64,000 nt of DNA from Brachypodium distachyon. Its lineage: Eukaryota; Streptophyta; Magnoliopsida; Poales; Poaceae. Where the stretch lies: contig NC_016132.3 in NCBI RefSeq assembly GCF_000005505.3, forward strand, positions 41,244,914-41,308,913, given 5' to 3'. The notes beneath the pieces were generated by a model. It was not told the origin of the DNA. It saw only the letters and a list, made by a program, of their open reading frames with translations, and did not search any database. Position 1 is the first letter of the stretch. The number at the start of each line of letters is the position of its first letter. The position numbers were made by a program, and so were the translations under genes. Below, in pieces: positions 33,393 through 45,597 of this stretch.

Positions 33393-34360
33393 GGCACGAT
33401 TCAATACTATCTGAATAGTTCAGTTCCACCAAAGAATGTTCAGAGTAGTCATGGTTGTTTGATGATCAACAAATACCATGCTCACAAGGGTCTGTCAGAT
33501 ACATGTTATCACCTGTATGTTCCCAGGGCACAATCAAGGCTTGCCAGGATTTCAGATTATGGTACGCGGTGTATGTCTGCATGTAGTTTAAATTGCTCTA
33601 TTACATTTATGTGTGTAGTGTCTGAGATGTGTCCATTTTAACCAGGTTGCTCAATTCACTGAGATATACACTTCATCCATTAGAGCTGCAACTGGGTCTG
33701 GGAGTGAAGATAGAAGCCAAGGATTGCAGTGATGAGAATATTGGATTCTGGGTTGTCTAAGAGGCATACAAGTAAGTTAGAATTCCATTTTCTGTCATCT
33801 TAACAGAGAAAGTTGCTCAAATTTGTTGGTTGTGCAATTTGCATTATGTTGTTGCAGGAATCTAGTATATATCTCTGGATAGCTGAACACATATTTAAAA
33901 CTTCTGTTCAGAGTTGACTGTACATGATTATTGTAAAAGCATATTGAAACATGGTAAAGAGTAGTTTCCTGGCGCAATAAATGTAAGACAGGTCAGTAAA
34001 CATGTCAGCGGGGCGCGCAGGGATTATGGTTATGTGATACTGTATTAGATTCCGAACAAGACCTCATGGCTCCCAACTTCTCTTGTTACATTTGGGTCAA
34101 GGAATTCCCAGAGATACTAGTTACTGAAAAAGGTTGCGAAAGATTTTTGTTGTAAAAACTGCAATAAAACCATGGCAAAAAGATTAGGGGAATGGCATAA
34201 TAGCATCAGAAACGAAATATCTGTATTAAAAACTAAACATGTGTAGCGCAGTGCCGCAGTAGCATTATAAGTCCTCAGGGTTTTGCCTAGTAAAAGACCA
34301 TAACAGTACACATTCCTAAAGTATAGCAACATTGCTAGCTACTACGGATCTGTAAAATGG
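33393..34360. other. Downstream of the PPR gene; no gene recognised
   Basis: AT-rich, with the probable 3' UTR in the first 250 bp. No coding frame or structured repeat is supported. Confidence 0.4.
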
Positions 34361-34663
34361 CTTATTTTTCTTAGGAGATAACATGTTGTTTTGAACGTTT
34401 TCTTTATCCTATAGATACATGCAGAATGAAGTAGGGATGCAAGCGGGATCCCTCTTATATCCCATTTCTAAGTCAAATTTCAGATCCGTTAGTCAAATAT
34501 AGTATACTAAAATTGCTCGTTTTTCTTAGGAGATAACATGTGTTTTGAATGTTTTCTTTATCCTATAGATACAGAATGAAGTAGGGATGCAGACGGGATC
34601 CTGCTTATATCCCACCTCTAAGTCACCCCAAATTCACAAGTCAAATATAGTGCTCATATTTGA
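34361..34663. repeat. Tandem duplication (~150 bp) spanning a hAT left end and its flank
   Basis: The block ttttcttaggagataacatg...atcctatagatac..agaatgaagtagggatgc...ataccc...aagtcaaatatagt occurs twice, starting near 34363 and 34518. Each copy contains host flank, the 8-bp target gaatgaag and the first ~60 bp of the hAT terminus. Confidence 0.8.
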
Positions 34664-34669
34664 CTAGCG

Positions 34670-34885
34670 GGTTTGAAACCTGTACCACTGCAATTTTGGC
34701 GAATTCGAAAAACACTACTGCAATTCTCATCTTTTGAAAAATACCATTACAAAATCTGCAGATTCTTCGAAAAGTGCCACCATAATGGGTTGAAAGGTGC
34801 CACTGCAGTGGCATTTTTCAAAGGATGAAAATTATAGTTGCATTTTTCGAAGTTGCCAGAATTCAAGTGGCATATATCAAATTAA
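34670..34885. repeat. Inverted-repeat (MITE-like) segment inside the hAT element
   Basis: The left arm (about 34680-34750, ccactgcaattttggcgaattcgaaaaac) pairs imperfectly with the right arm (about 34805-34870, gcatttttcgaagttgccagaattcaagtgg). A target duplication was not found, so its class is open. Confidence 0.5.
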
Positions 34886-34902
34886 CCCCAACTAAAATAT
34901 TT

Positions 34903-35597
34903 GAGTAAATATCACAAAACCCATGGTTTCCGATGAACCTTATCGCACAACTACACATTTTCGGTTTTTTTATAACATAACCCGCATTCTTGGACAAAAC
35001 TGTATCGGTAAACCCATAATCTTGCTGTCAACGCGGCTAACAGCGAAATTGACATCGGGGCCCACCTGCCGGCCTCAGAAACGAAAACTGTGTTAACTTA
35101 GTCTGGTCTGGTTTGGTTTTCTGCCGGTTCGGGCTGGTTCGGGCCATAGAGATTGAGGGTATGAGCGCGCCCGCAACAAAGCCCCTCCGCCACCCGCGAG
35201 CTCCTCGTCGCTGGCCTCTGCCAGAATTCCGGCGAGGCTGCTGCCATCAACTGTGCTACACCGCCGTGCCGAACATGGCGGTGCTCAGTGCGCGCGACGC
35301 CGCGCCGCAAGCGACATGGCCGCGCCCCGAATGCCAGAGGCGTTCCCGCCCCCTCCATCTCCTTGGCCCGAATCAGCAGAAAACCGAAACAGACCGGGCT
35401 AACTTAACACAGTTTTCATTTCTGAGGCCGATAGGTGGGCTCTGATGTCAGTTTCGCTGTTACGCGTGTTGACAGCGAGATTATGGGTTTAACGATACAG
35501 TTTTGTTCAAGAATGCTGGTTATGTGATAAAAAACCCGAAAAGGTGTAGTTTTGCGATAAGGTTTGTCAGAAACCAAGGGTTTTGTGATATTTACCC
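34903..35597. mobile_element. Non-autonomous Mutator-like element with long TIRs and a GC-rich centre
   Basis: 695 bp. Termini gagtaaatatcacaaaaccc and, inverted, gggtaaatatcacaaaaccc; the inverted repeats run about 240 bp (34903-35144 and 35363-35597). The 9-bp flanks aaaatattt and aaaataatt agree at 8 of 9. The central ~220 bp are GC-rich with open frames on both strands (35113-35445 plus), compatible with a captured gene piece, source unknown. Confidence 0.82.
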
Positions 35598-35658
35598 AAA
35601 ATAATTTGACTTAGAAAAGGGATATAAGAGGGATCCTGCTTGCATCCCTAGAATGAAG

Positions 35659-37052
35659 TGGTTGAACAAGGAGAAAACTGCTTAGCACTGACTAGATGCA
35701 GCCAGTTCAGTTGTCTTTGGTTAGGATTTAGCTAATTTAATTCCTCTAAATAATGAATAAATGTAGAGAAATTAAGTGATATCTGTTTCTTGAAAGGAGT
35801 AAAGGAAAATAAGTTTGTAATGTGATATTTTTTATAGGAAAAACAAGAGGATAACCAGTAAATCTGCCCTTTTTTGTTCCAACAAGTCGGTTTACTTTGA
35901 TGAGGATTCAGAATAGACTGGTGAAAAGGAACTGTTCCTTGCCAAAAACACAGGATATTACCTTGGAATTGCTCTCGCAGTGTCAACGGAAAGCAAGTTT
36001 GGAACATTATTTGAACCACTTCTAGAGGATCAATTGTCATACCCTTGCTATCGTTGGATTTTTCATGTAAAATTATCGTCTCCTAATGCTGTTTCTTGTG
36101 TGGCCTCAGTATATTCCTTTTAACTTTTGAGAGGGTGGTCTCAGTAGATTCTAGTGGTATTGAGACTAGTTCTCGTTGGAGAGGTTCAAACTTCTTTGTC
36201 ACTTTATGGGGGATGCGCATCTGTTTTGGCAAACTTAATTCTGGCCAATGGATACTTTAGATGTCATTTTTGAAGATACGTCCATGGCACGGACTGATAA
36301 CAGCACCATGTATATAAAGTAATAACCAGAATTTCTTCAACTATAAAGATTGAGACAGAATGAATTCTCTATCCAGGCGTCCCTTTTCACTGGAGATATT
36401 GTATTCATGGCTAGCTGAATGGAGGGTACTCTATTATTGAAGTACTGACCCTTTTTTTTTCTAGAATAGTTCAAGCACTGACCTTAAACTACCATGATAA
36501 GTTGGAGAGGTAAAATTAGTGGTTCCAGGGAGCACATGCTCCTGGGAAGCAAAATATTTAGGTGTCAAAAACTCTGAAAAGATTACACATGTAAATGTTC
36601 GAGTCTTCCATATCTTTACTCCTATAAAGATCTCAATTAGTGACGGTGGTCCGTCACCTTCAGGCCGTGTCGCCTGTTGATTTTGGCACACTGTTGTGAA
36701 TATGAAATTATTTGATGTAAGAAAATAAATAATAGAACAGCATAGAGTTTTTTTTGTTAGTCTGTAGCAGCATACATGTACCGTGCTACTAGTAAAATTT
36801 CATGGAGAAATGAACTTTTTTTGTGTCCTAGGTGAGAAGAACAATATTAAGTGCTTTAGAGAAGTAAACTGTTAACTAAATGTGTTTTCACACAGAGCGC
36901 AAACTCCCTTTTTTCATGAAAAATTATAAGCACTTACGCTACCGGCTACTCATGGATTTGAGTGACTTGCCACCCTCCTATCCAGGGAGTTCGCCTCCCG
37001 GCCTGGTGGCACCTTTCCCATCCCCCAAAACCCATCCGCAAGGGCCTCGACT
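35659..37052. other. Intergenic; no gene recognised
   Basis: AT-rich sequence without a credible coding frame. A short open frame at 36691-36461 (minus) has no known motif. Confidence 0.4.
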
Positions 37053-37229
37053 CTTTTCGTTCTGCTGATAGACTGGATGATGATTTGGAAACAGCGCAAC
37101 AAGTGCACCTTCGAGAATAACCGTCCCTGCTGTTTCACCATCCACAACAGGCTCAAGGAGGAAGCGAAGGCTAGAGCAGGCGCTTTAGGACTCCATGTGT
37201 TGCTACCTGAATTCTGGGATGTGAACTAA
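37053..37229 (+). pseudogene. 3' tail of a LINE (non-LTR retrotransposon) ORF2
   Basis: The frame 37053-37229 reads TLFVLLIDWMMIWKQRNKCT, then RLKEEAKARAGALGL and HVLLPEFWDVN before a stop. Plant LINE ORF2 proteins typically end this way after the reverse transcriptase and zf-RVT domains (IWKxRN...F...EEA..W..AGA.GL). Only this end is present, consistent with 5' truncation or later loss. Confidence 0.6.
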
Positions 37230-38535
37230 CGGTTTTGCTATTTCTTATTTCTTAGGCGAAATAGACACTCCCGTGAACTAATTGTGTCTTGCAGCCTATC
37301 TATGCCTTTAAATGCACTTTCGTCTTGCAGCCTATCTATGCCTATCCATGCTTTTGCGTTTTCTAGAAGAAAAAAAGTACTCACATGTGTAACTTTCTGT
37401 AAAGAATTGCGATCTGGAAAATAGTTTTTTCTTTCATGTGCTCCCAGAGTCCCAGTGCACCATTGAGCTCCTGGATGTTTGGTAATAAAATAACTGCCAT
37501 ATCAATCTGAGTCCACATATATTTGGTCATAAGATTCTGTTATAATTCGATCTAGCTTAACAGAATTTGGCTGCTTACCTGGGCTTTAGAAATTTGGGGT
37601 GTACATTTGGTTGCCACTCTGATATGACCATCACATCTTAGTGAGTAGTAACCGGTGGTCCCCTGTGCTTCTCTGCTTGTAGCACCAAAAATCAAGTTCA
37701 TTGCACCTAGACAGTGCAGAGTAATTTGCAAGTTTACTCCATGTTTCTTCTGCTTTTTCACTTATGCTGTCCGATTTTCGCATTGATTATCTTAGGATGG
37801 TGACAAATAAACCTGATGACTTTAATGAAAAGGATCAAAATCTGTTTGTGATGTTGTGTCGAAGTTTTCACAAAATTATCCTGTTAAATTGAAGAACGAA
37901 CTGCTTTGTTGTGCCTTGCTGACATTTTTATTTCGGCGACTATGCCTTCATCTGCTTGCTCCTGAGTTTAACACTACCTTAAAACATTTCTTCTTAATTG
38001 GCCAGTGGCGGCTTTCCCGTCATGATAAGACAAATTAAGCAGCAGGTCATTTTCATAGTTCACAAATCAGCAAAAGGAAGTAGAATACATGACGGAAGGG
38101 AGAAGATTAGTATCCGTTAGGGTACCTCAATTCGTAGCGCTCAGTTTAGCATTGCTGAACTGTGCTGCGCTGAACTTATTTTATAATATGATGTGAAAAA
38201 ATACACACGAAAACAGTTAAAAGTTGGTTAGCCAAACACAAAAATAAACAGAAGCTGGTTGGAAAAACTGGATCATCATAATCCACCTCAATGCCAAACT
38301 CACCATAAATATAAAGTGTTCTACTTTCATATTAGCTCAAAAAATTTAAAGTTTGATCAACTTCATAAAAAAAGATGTAGTACTAAGATATATGTCATGA
38401 CGAATTTAATAAAACTGATATACACTTATAGATATTGAGAGGTCAGGCTTTTTTCCTTTTCAACAAAGATTGTAGATGTTAATTTTTTTTAGAAATTTGG
38501 TTAAACTTTAAAAAGTTTGACTTAGACTAAGGCTA
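37230..38535. other. Intergenic; no gene recognised
   Basis: Contains a short tandem repeat (tcttgcagcctatctatgcct twice, 37288-37345). Otherwise AT-rich without signal. Confidence 0.4.
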
Positions 38536-38538
38536 TAA

Positions 38539-38918
38539 GAGCATCTCCAAGAGCTTCACCATCCCATGCCCAATAATTAAATTTAGGGATTTTGTCCAAA
38601 AATAGCCCTCCAACAGATGCCCATATCATTCTCCATTTCTAGCCATCCCCCAAATCGAACTCGGGATTTCCCATATTGAGGAGTGAAATGGGGATTACTC
38701 ATATCTATCGGAGTTAAGAGAAAGAAAGAAAATGGTGAGAGAGAGACAGATCAGTCCTTAGTTTGTCTTTTCCGAATCTTGATGAGATATCGGAAATGAA
38801 ATATGAGAAATTTGTTGGGGAGGCATAGGATTTGGGGAGGGTATATTTTATAAAAAATTCCTAAATACAGGTTTTGAGAAAGCAAATATGAGGAACCTCT
38901 TGGAGATTGGAGATGCTC
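38539..38918. mobile_element. Tourist/Harbinger-type MITE
   Basis: 380 bp. Termini gagcatctccaa and ttggagatgctc are inverted, with TAA at 38536-38538 and 38919-38921 as the 3-bp target duplication. The interior has no ORF. Confidence 0.8.
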
Positions 38919-38921
38919 TAA

Positions 38922-40420
38922 CATTTTTACGAACGTAGTGAGCAATCGAAGAGGCCAAGGAGTGGGTCCACCATGACAGCTCCTCCAGTTCTGATTTTTC
39001 AGAAGACGGCTTCCCCTTACGCCACCATTGCTACTGCCATTTATTTTTTCTTGTTAGTTTTTCCCCCCACTATCTCACTGTCAAATTGCTTTCGTATGTG
39101 TATTCCTGAGTCCTGACCCAGCCGCTGCCGTCAAGTGGAGGAATCTGATAAGCAATCCACATCCATGAAGAGGACATACTTCTGCAACGTACATACTTGT
39201 GCTACCTGAATCTGGCTCCGATCCCATCGATTCTCTTTTTATTTTGACATATGTGTCTTGTGGAAAATTTTGAGCTCAGTGACTGGTGAGCTAGATAGGC
39301 CTTTCGATCGAGATTCACTTTGGTCAAACTAGTGAGGTTTCAATCCTTATCCTCTCACTTGCCCTACTGAAAATCATGATTCTTGATGTGAACTTTGTAT
39401 ATTTCAATTGATTTTTTGTAGTCTTGGTCAAATTCCTGGGTGTTTCGGATATCGATCCAACCCTCTCCTGAGTAGTGCTCATGTCAACGGAACCAAGGCT
39501 TTGCACCTTCTTGCCTTCACGTCTCAGCAGTCGCCTCAGTTTCTATTGCAGTTGCAGCTAAAGCCATCCAGGTATAGGATTATAGTTCATCAGAGATTGA
39601 GGGAGGAAAGTCATAGACTCATGAACGCCAAGTGGATGGTGATTGCCGATTGGGAACTGGTCGACGGAGGTTGTAGTCATAGTTTATTCCCAGCCCTTAT
39701 CTCGAAACTGAGTGCTCTAAGTACCGAGATTTAATTTTACTTTCGGAAATAGTTTTGGCTCATGCCAAAATAATCCAATTAAAAAGATTCATTGTTGATT
39801 TAGACTCTGAGTAAAGCTTTCAATCTTTCATCATCATAAACATTTCACAAAAAAGTTAAATCGAATCCACTGACTTCTAAAAAAAGGATTCTGATGCCTG
39901 AGAAGTTCATGCTTACTGCTCTAAACAACATGCTCATGACTAGTCCCTTGCAAGAAACAAAACATCAGTGATACATTAGAATCCCCTTATTCAACGGGGA
40001 CAAAAAAACGGAAGAAGAAAATCTCAAACCGCACTCAGTACTCAACAGTGACAGCTGCAGAAAAGGAAGCGGTCCCGTGTCATCGTCGTCAAAAGCCAAG
40101 ATCGACGGGATGATGTCGCGGGTGACGTTTTGGGGATCCGATGGCTGATCGAGATTCTTCAGCTGATCCATTCGTTCGTAGCGTGGAAAAGTTGAGCGGA
40201 ATCTCAGCCGCAGCCCTGGAATATGTGATGCCGACACCGCTGCACCCAGAGAGCGACGGTGTCATACTACAATCTGTTAGGTAGGGCCAACCTGGCCCCC
40301 ACATGTCAACGGCGGCATAGTCCTATGCCCGTCTGCATTCCGTTGTGTAGATGCACACAGTACTACAGCAGGGCATACGAACTATGGCGTGTGTGTCTGT
40401 TGATCGACGATTATATGTTG
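38922..40420. other. Intergenic; no gene recognised
   Basis: Open frames at 39408-39734 (plus) and 40237-39965 (minus) show no motif and no gene-like splice context. Confidence 0.4.
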
Positions 40421-40422
40421 TA

Positions 40423-40542
40423 TCCTCCGTATCATATATTAAGTGACTCATGTTTCGATGTTGTCTCAAATATTACATGTACCATACTAAAATACATTTA
40501 GATACATGTAATATTTTGGCACTTAATATGAGGCGGAAAGAG
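40423..40542. mobile_element. Stowaway-like MITE
   Basis: 120 bp, termini tcctccgtatcatatattaag and the inverse of acttaatatgaggcggaaaga, flanked by TA. More diverged than the intron copies. Confidence 0.75.
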
Positions 40543-40544
40543 TA

Positions 40545-40945
40545 TTATCTTGTATAAAATCATGTGAAAATAAAACATCGAAATGTAATATCAGCATGGC
40601 CAAGAACACACGTGTTATATCTAGTTCTAAAATGAACATTCATCGGAAGAAGGTTCCTTCAACATTAAACAAAAGGACTAAGAGGAGAGTAATTGAGTGT
40701 ACGAGTAGCTGTCAAAAAAAATTTGAGTATGATTATAAGTTTGTAACTACAGATGGAAATAACAACATAAACAGAACATAGCAACAATTGTCCACTTATA
40801 TTATTTCATCTGTCAATTTCTTTGAAAAAAAGGAAGACTCTAATAACTTTTCCCCACTTGCACTAGAACCTCCATCCCTTTCTTCCAATGTAGCACTAGT
40901 AGAAATGTTTTGGCACAGCTAGCTAGTTATAGCTACATGGGAAGA
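40545..40945. other. Short intergenic region 3' of the zinc-finger gene
   Basis: Nothing supported. An open frame at 40596-40781 is probably spurious. Confidence 0.4.
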
Positions 40946-41828
40946 TCAACCCTGCATGTTTTTCTTCTTTGCTTTGCTATGGTGACTCATGTGACCACCA
41001 TATGCTTGAGAGGAGTTGAAAGTGGCATTACACAACTTGCATCTGTAGCCTGAGCTCATGGAACCTTGCATGACATCACCACCAAAATTTTCATTTGGGC
41101 CACCTACTGGGTCCTCGCCTTCTCTTGGGGAACTTGGGAATGTAGCAAATGGACCAGAGGGGGTAGGAATACCATAAGGATCTTCATTACAAAGCGCCCC
41201 ATGTTGTATGTGCTGTTGAAGTATAGTATTTGAAGTGAGGGGATACTGGTTCAGAGGAGAAAAAAGAGAGCCCAATGGCAGTGAGTTTAATTACCTTGGT
41301 GAATAGCCTTGTTGGGTTCTCAAATATCGGACCAGCATCCAACGCTCCAATTGTGTTAAGGTGGGCATGTACACTGGCAATGGGATCTCCTTGGAGTAGG
41401 GATGTGATAGATGGAGATTCCATAGACAAGATCTGCATTTGCTGCGATGGGTTGAAGTAGTTCTCAATAGGGGTTGTAACAAAGTCTTGTTGTGAGAATA
41501 TTTCTTGATTATTTTGAGAGCTTTCCATGATAATTGGTTGTGATGTAATGGTTCTGCCAAGAGATATATTGTAACTATTTGTATGGGGTAACACGTGGAG
41601 CGGTGCTAATGGAACATTTGTTTGGTTTTGCAGCTTGGACTCGTTTTTGGCTGGCATCATGGTAGGTACTTGTGATGCATGTGAATACGGTGGCTGGGTC
41701 ATAAGGGCTAAAAACTCATTCAACGTTGGCTTGACTAGGGGGCATCTCAGTGCTTCATGCAAGGGGGAAATATTGGACTCACTTTCACTAGATCTAGCAT
41801 CTTTACGGTAGGAGCCATTAGGATCCAT
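40946..41828 (-). CDS. Single C2H2 zinc-finger protein (QALGGH-like plant type)
   Basis: Minus strand. Exon 1 is 41828-41295 (178 codons, MDPNGSYRKDARSSESESNI) and ends at a good donor, AAG before GTAATT. Two acceptors keep the frame: 41212 (82-bp intron, total 266 residues) and 41245 (49-bp intron, 277 residues). The longer intron is preferred because plant introns are rarely under 60 bp. The middle is Gln/Asn/Ser-rich and looks disordered. Near residue 230 comes one finger, YRCKLCNATFNSSQAYGGH followed by MSHH, with C-x2-C-x12-H-x3-H spacing. SQAYGGH is a variant of the plant QALGGH DNA-contact helix. A basic tail (KAKKK) follows. It is likely a nuclear DNA-binding regulator; no EAR motif was noticed. 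It could be a recently decayed gene if the frame change is a mutation rather than an intron. Confidence 0.7.
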
Positions 41829-41994
41829 GGCTCCTAGACTAAGGATTTCTGATGGAAAGCTTGCAAAAGGGATGAATTATCTGCCACGGTAATGTAAACT
41901 ACTTCGATTGGGGCTATTTTTTAGAAAGAATATTGCACTATTTATAGGGATATGAAATTATGAACGTGCTTGGTCTCATGCATGCAATCTTTAA

Positions 41995-43098
41995 TTATGA
42001 CATTATTGAAAAGATTTGACATTTATTCATTACATTTATACAATATATTGAAATATGAGTAATTAAGGTATCTAATAAATAATATAATCATGTAGGATAT
42101 CACTTTGGAAAATCCAATCTTACCATTGTTTGGCATAAATTTGTCTAATAAATGATGTAATCTTGAGGATCTCACTTTGAAAAATCCAATCCTACCATTG
42201 TATGGCATAAATGTTGGCAACCACTTGTAATTTCATAGGAAAAAAATTCAAGACTCTATGAACGAAATTTCCCAACATAGTATGGTGTCCCTGTAATGTC
42301 TATACCCTTCAGTTCCCTTCGTTGCATTGGATTGGTTCTAGAAATTTTGCATACCCCTCTCCGAATTTGTGTGTTCTCCTTATGACGATCCTCGTATGTT
42401 CGAAAATACACCCTCAACTTAATTGAGATTGGAGAAAAATTGTACATATTATTAAAAAAAACATATATGTATATTCCAAAACATAAAAAATCATGAGTTC
42501 TGCTGTTTTGGATTACAAACCGAATTGAATCATATTCCACCATCAACATGAACAAAATAATTATGACATTATCTAAAAGATTTGACATTTATTCATTACA
42601 TTTATACAATATATTAAAATATGAGTCATTAATGTATCTAATAAATAATATAATCATGTCAGATATCACTTTGGAAAATCCAATCTTAATATTGTTTTGC
42701 ATAAATTTGTCTAATAAATGATGTAATCTTGCAAGATCTCACTTTGAAAAATCCAATCCTACCATTGTTTGGCATAAATGTTGGCAGCCTCTATGAACGA
42801 AATTTCCCAACATAGTATGGTGTCCCTGTAATATCTATACCCTTCAGTTCCCTTCATTACATTGAGACTGGTTCTAGAAATTTTGCATACCCCTCTCCGA
42901 ATCTCTGTGTTCTCCTTATGACGACCCTCATATTTTCGAAAATATGCCCTCAACTTAATTTAAATTGGAGAAAAATTACACATATAATTCAAAAAAACAT
43001 ATATTTATATTCCAAAACATAAAAAGCATGATTTCTGCTGTTTTGGATTACAAAACAAATTGAATCATATTTTCCACCATGAATATGAACAAAATAAG
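41995..43098. repeat. Tandem duplication with 566-bp period
   Basis: ttatgacattat..aaaagatttgacatttattcattac occurs at 41995 and 42561, and the copies stay aligned to aacaaaataa (42560 and 43098). The second copy lacks about 30 bp (the ccacttgtaatttcatagg stretch). Each copy also contains a shorter internal repeat of about 65-70 bp (ccaatcttaccattgtttggcataaat and a variant). Confidence 0.88.
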
Positions 43099-43305
43099 CT
43101 TCTTCTCACGCAATAGCTTTATAAAAAGTTTCACACTTTGGGCACAATTCTACATTTTGCAAGATCTAAATATGATACGAATTTATATTTCTGAAGATAT
43201 GGATTTTTTTTACCAAACTAACAATTTCTTCATACATGGATCATAAAATAATTTTTCAGATCAGAAAATCACAAATTAAATACCATATGTAGCAATATTT
43301 GTTAT

Positions 43306-43485
43306 GAAGAACATGTCATATTTTTTTTATCGGGTACATGCCATAAATATTTTTGGACCAAGAACATGTCATATAAATTTTCTCATCAAGAACATGTCAT
43401 ACACATTTTTCTGGTCAAGAATCTATTTGTGCATCTCCCTTGTTTCGGAACATAGAACATGTCATATGCATTTTTCTAATCAAGA
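43306..43485. repeat. Degenerate minisatellite, ~28-bp unit
   Basis: gaacatgtcata followed by ...attttt...tcaa recurs at about 43306, 43335, 43364, 43391 and 43456. Confidence 0.7.
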
Positions 43486-45597
43486 AGGGACACATGAGAA
43501 ATCATAAATGTCACGTTTTTTATCCGAGAAATGTTTTTTAACCTTATTATTTATGAAGAAGAAATGCACACATATAATTCAAGACACGTCACATGAGCAC
43601 ATACGGATCATAAATGAACATGATCACATCACAAGAAAAAAAGATCATTTGGGGGGGGGGGGGGGGGTTAGCCGATGTTTTTTAGATCTGGATATGTACC
43701 TTGGACAAATTTCAGTAGAGGGCCCCAGATCCGGGTCACTAACTCGCTGGCTTCGAGCCTCATAGGGGAACATGTTGTAGCAGGGCCGGTCCAGGAATAC
43801 TTGATGGCGTCCGGTGAGGCCACCCTTGCCACAGTGCCCGTCCCACTAGTGACGTCAACCATCAAGTCGGCTCCCTCCAACACCTCGAGCGAGTGGGAGG
43901 CGGCAACGGCTAAGACGGGACCGGCCAGAGTGAGGCCGAGGCTCCAACACATTGTAGAGGCCTGCGGGAACAGGAGGTTGGTGGTGGCGGTGACGAACCA
44001 GGTGTTTGGGCAAGATGTCTGCTGGCTGGCGGGGACGAGACCAATGGTGGCTCCGCTCGAGGAGACGGGATTCGGTGGGCAAAAATGAATCGGTGGGGAT
44101 GAGGATAAGGAGGACGGAGGAGATGGGAGAACCAAAATATTGCAGATATTATGTTTTCTAGGGCTAAGAAAAGCAAGATGTGTGCACGAATCTTGAAACA
44201 TTGAGGGCCATTGGATATGCACATCCTTCTATGCTAGGCAAAACTTCGTTGGCTCTATGAATAGACTATAGAAGTTTCCAGTTGCTTGGACTGAAAAGAT
44301 CTCTATGCTTTGATACAAGAAAAAAAATACATCATTGCATCTTCTTAAGATGCAATCCCATGCATTTCATGGTGAACAAGGAAGGCTCCATGAGCAGACC
44401 ATATTAATATGGGACAACTGCATATTCTATTCCTTGGTGGGAAAAAACATCTTTAGGCTTTAATAAAAAAAACAGATTACAACTTCTAAAGATGTAAAAA
44501 GGTGAATGTTGCCTCAATCTACTCTCCCAACTTTCAAAATTAGTTACCTATTTCAGTCTAACTTTCTTTTGACGATGTGTACGTAGTGGAAAAACTAATG
44601 GTTACCATACACGATGAGGTGTGATGATGTATACGACCCTGTGGCCCATCGCCTTTCCATGCAAGGACTGGGTCCGACATGAGAAGGAAAGTACCATGTG
44701 ACATGCAATCTAGTATGAATAGTAGTTATGGACAATCCCCCCTTATCACAATCATAGTCCACGACTCTAGCGGACAGTTTCTTGGATAAAAAAAAGACTC
44801 GGAGGACAACATGATGACTAGGCAGCGGCAATTGGCGCATCACATGGCGGCGGCGGCGTGGACCGGGAGTGCCGCACCCCATGACCCGCTGTGGCAATCT
44901 ACAAGATCCAGAGAAAGTGTGTGATTGGGAAACTGGATACAGAGGAAGAATGACAGAGAAAGAGGATTGAAAATGCCTTACCGTGGGCGGGAGAGAGGAA
45001 GAAGCCCTTCTTGGCCGACAGGATCTCGGCCGCGGCGACCGGATCCGCCGGCATGCCGTGGCGGCCGGATCCAGGCCGGCGGTGGCCAGATCCACGGGCC
45101 GTGGCTGCCGTCATGCGGGGGCAGGGAGGAAGCGGCCCCGGCAGCATTGGGCAGGAGGAGCACCATTGCGCGGGGCAGGGAGGAGGCGATGGCTACCGTC
45201 ATGCGGGGCAAGTAGGAGGAGGCGCGCGGCCGGTAGGAGGAGAGAAGGGGGAGGGAGATGGCATGGTGGGGAAGGGAGGAAGATGAGGAGATCGAGGGGG
45301 AGAGGAGATCGAGGAGGAGAGAGAAGAGATAAGGCAGGGCTGCAGAGGAGACGGAGTCACAGACTCAAGGGGTGGGCACTAGGCAGGGGAAAGGAAACAC
45401 AAAACAGCCACATCAACGATACGGTCCTCCATTCCTCAACCAATCAAGAACCAACAACAACTAGCATTCGGGTTGTGCTTTTCTGACTGTGACCTCCAAT
45501 GGCGGGCTAATTCATTTTATTTTTTATTTTTAGTATAATATAATTGTATTTTGGATTATAATTGAATTGCTTTATAAGTTTATCAATATGATCTTTT
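43486..45597. other. Intergenic, with a poly-G run and GC-rich frames
   Basis: A run of 17 G lies at 43651-43667. Open frames at 43675-44088 (plus) and 44222-43668 (minus) overlap the same GC-rich stretch, and another GC-rich stretch lies at 44810-45480. None shows a known domain. They may be captured or decayed pieces. Confidence 0.35.

Larger units (their letters stand above)
34432..35650. mobile_element. Non-autonomous hAT element, interrupted by a MULE
   Basis: Left terminus tagggatgcaagcgggatcc at 34432, with a second copy, tagggatgcagacgggatcc, at 34582. The right terminus is the inverse, ending ...ttgcatcccta at 35650. The 8-bp target duplication gaatgaag occurs before both left copies (34424-34431 and 34574-34581) and after the right end (35651-35658). 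Inverted similarity covers about 55 bp. No transposase. Most of its length is the nested element at 34903-35597. Confidence 0.85.

Noticed and set aside
43651..43667. Run of 17 G as a functional element
   Set aside because: Homopolymer run; more likely replication slippage or a sequencing artefact. Similar shorter runs occur at 47192-47205 and 47736-47745.
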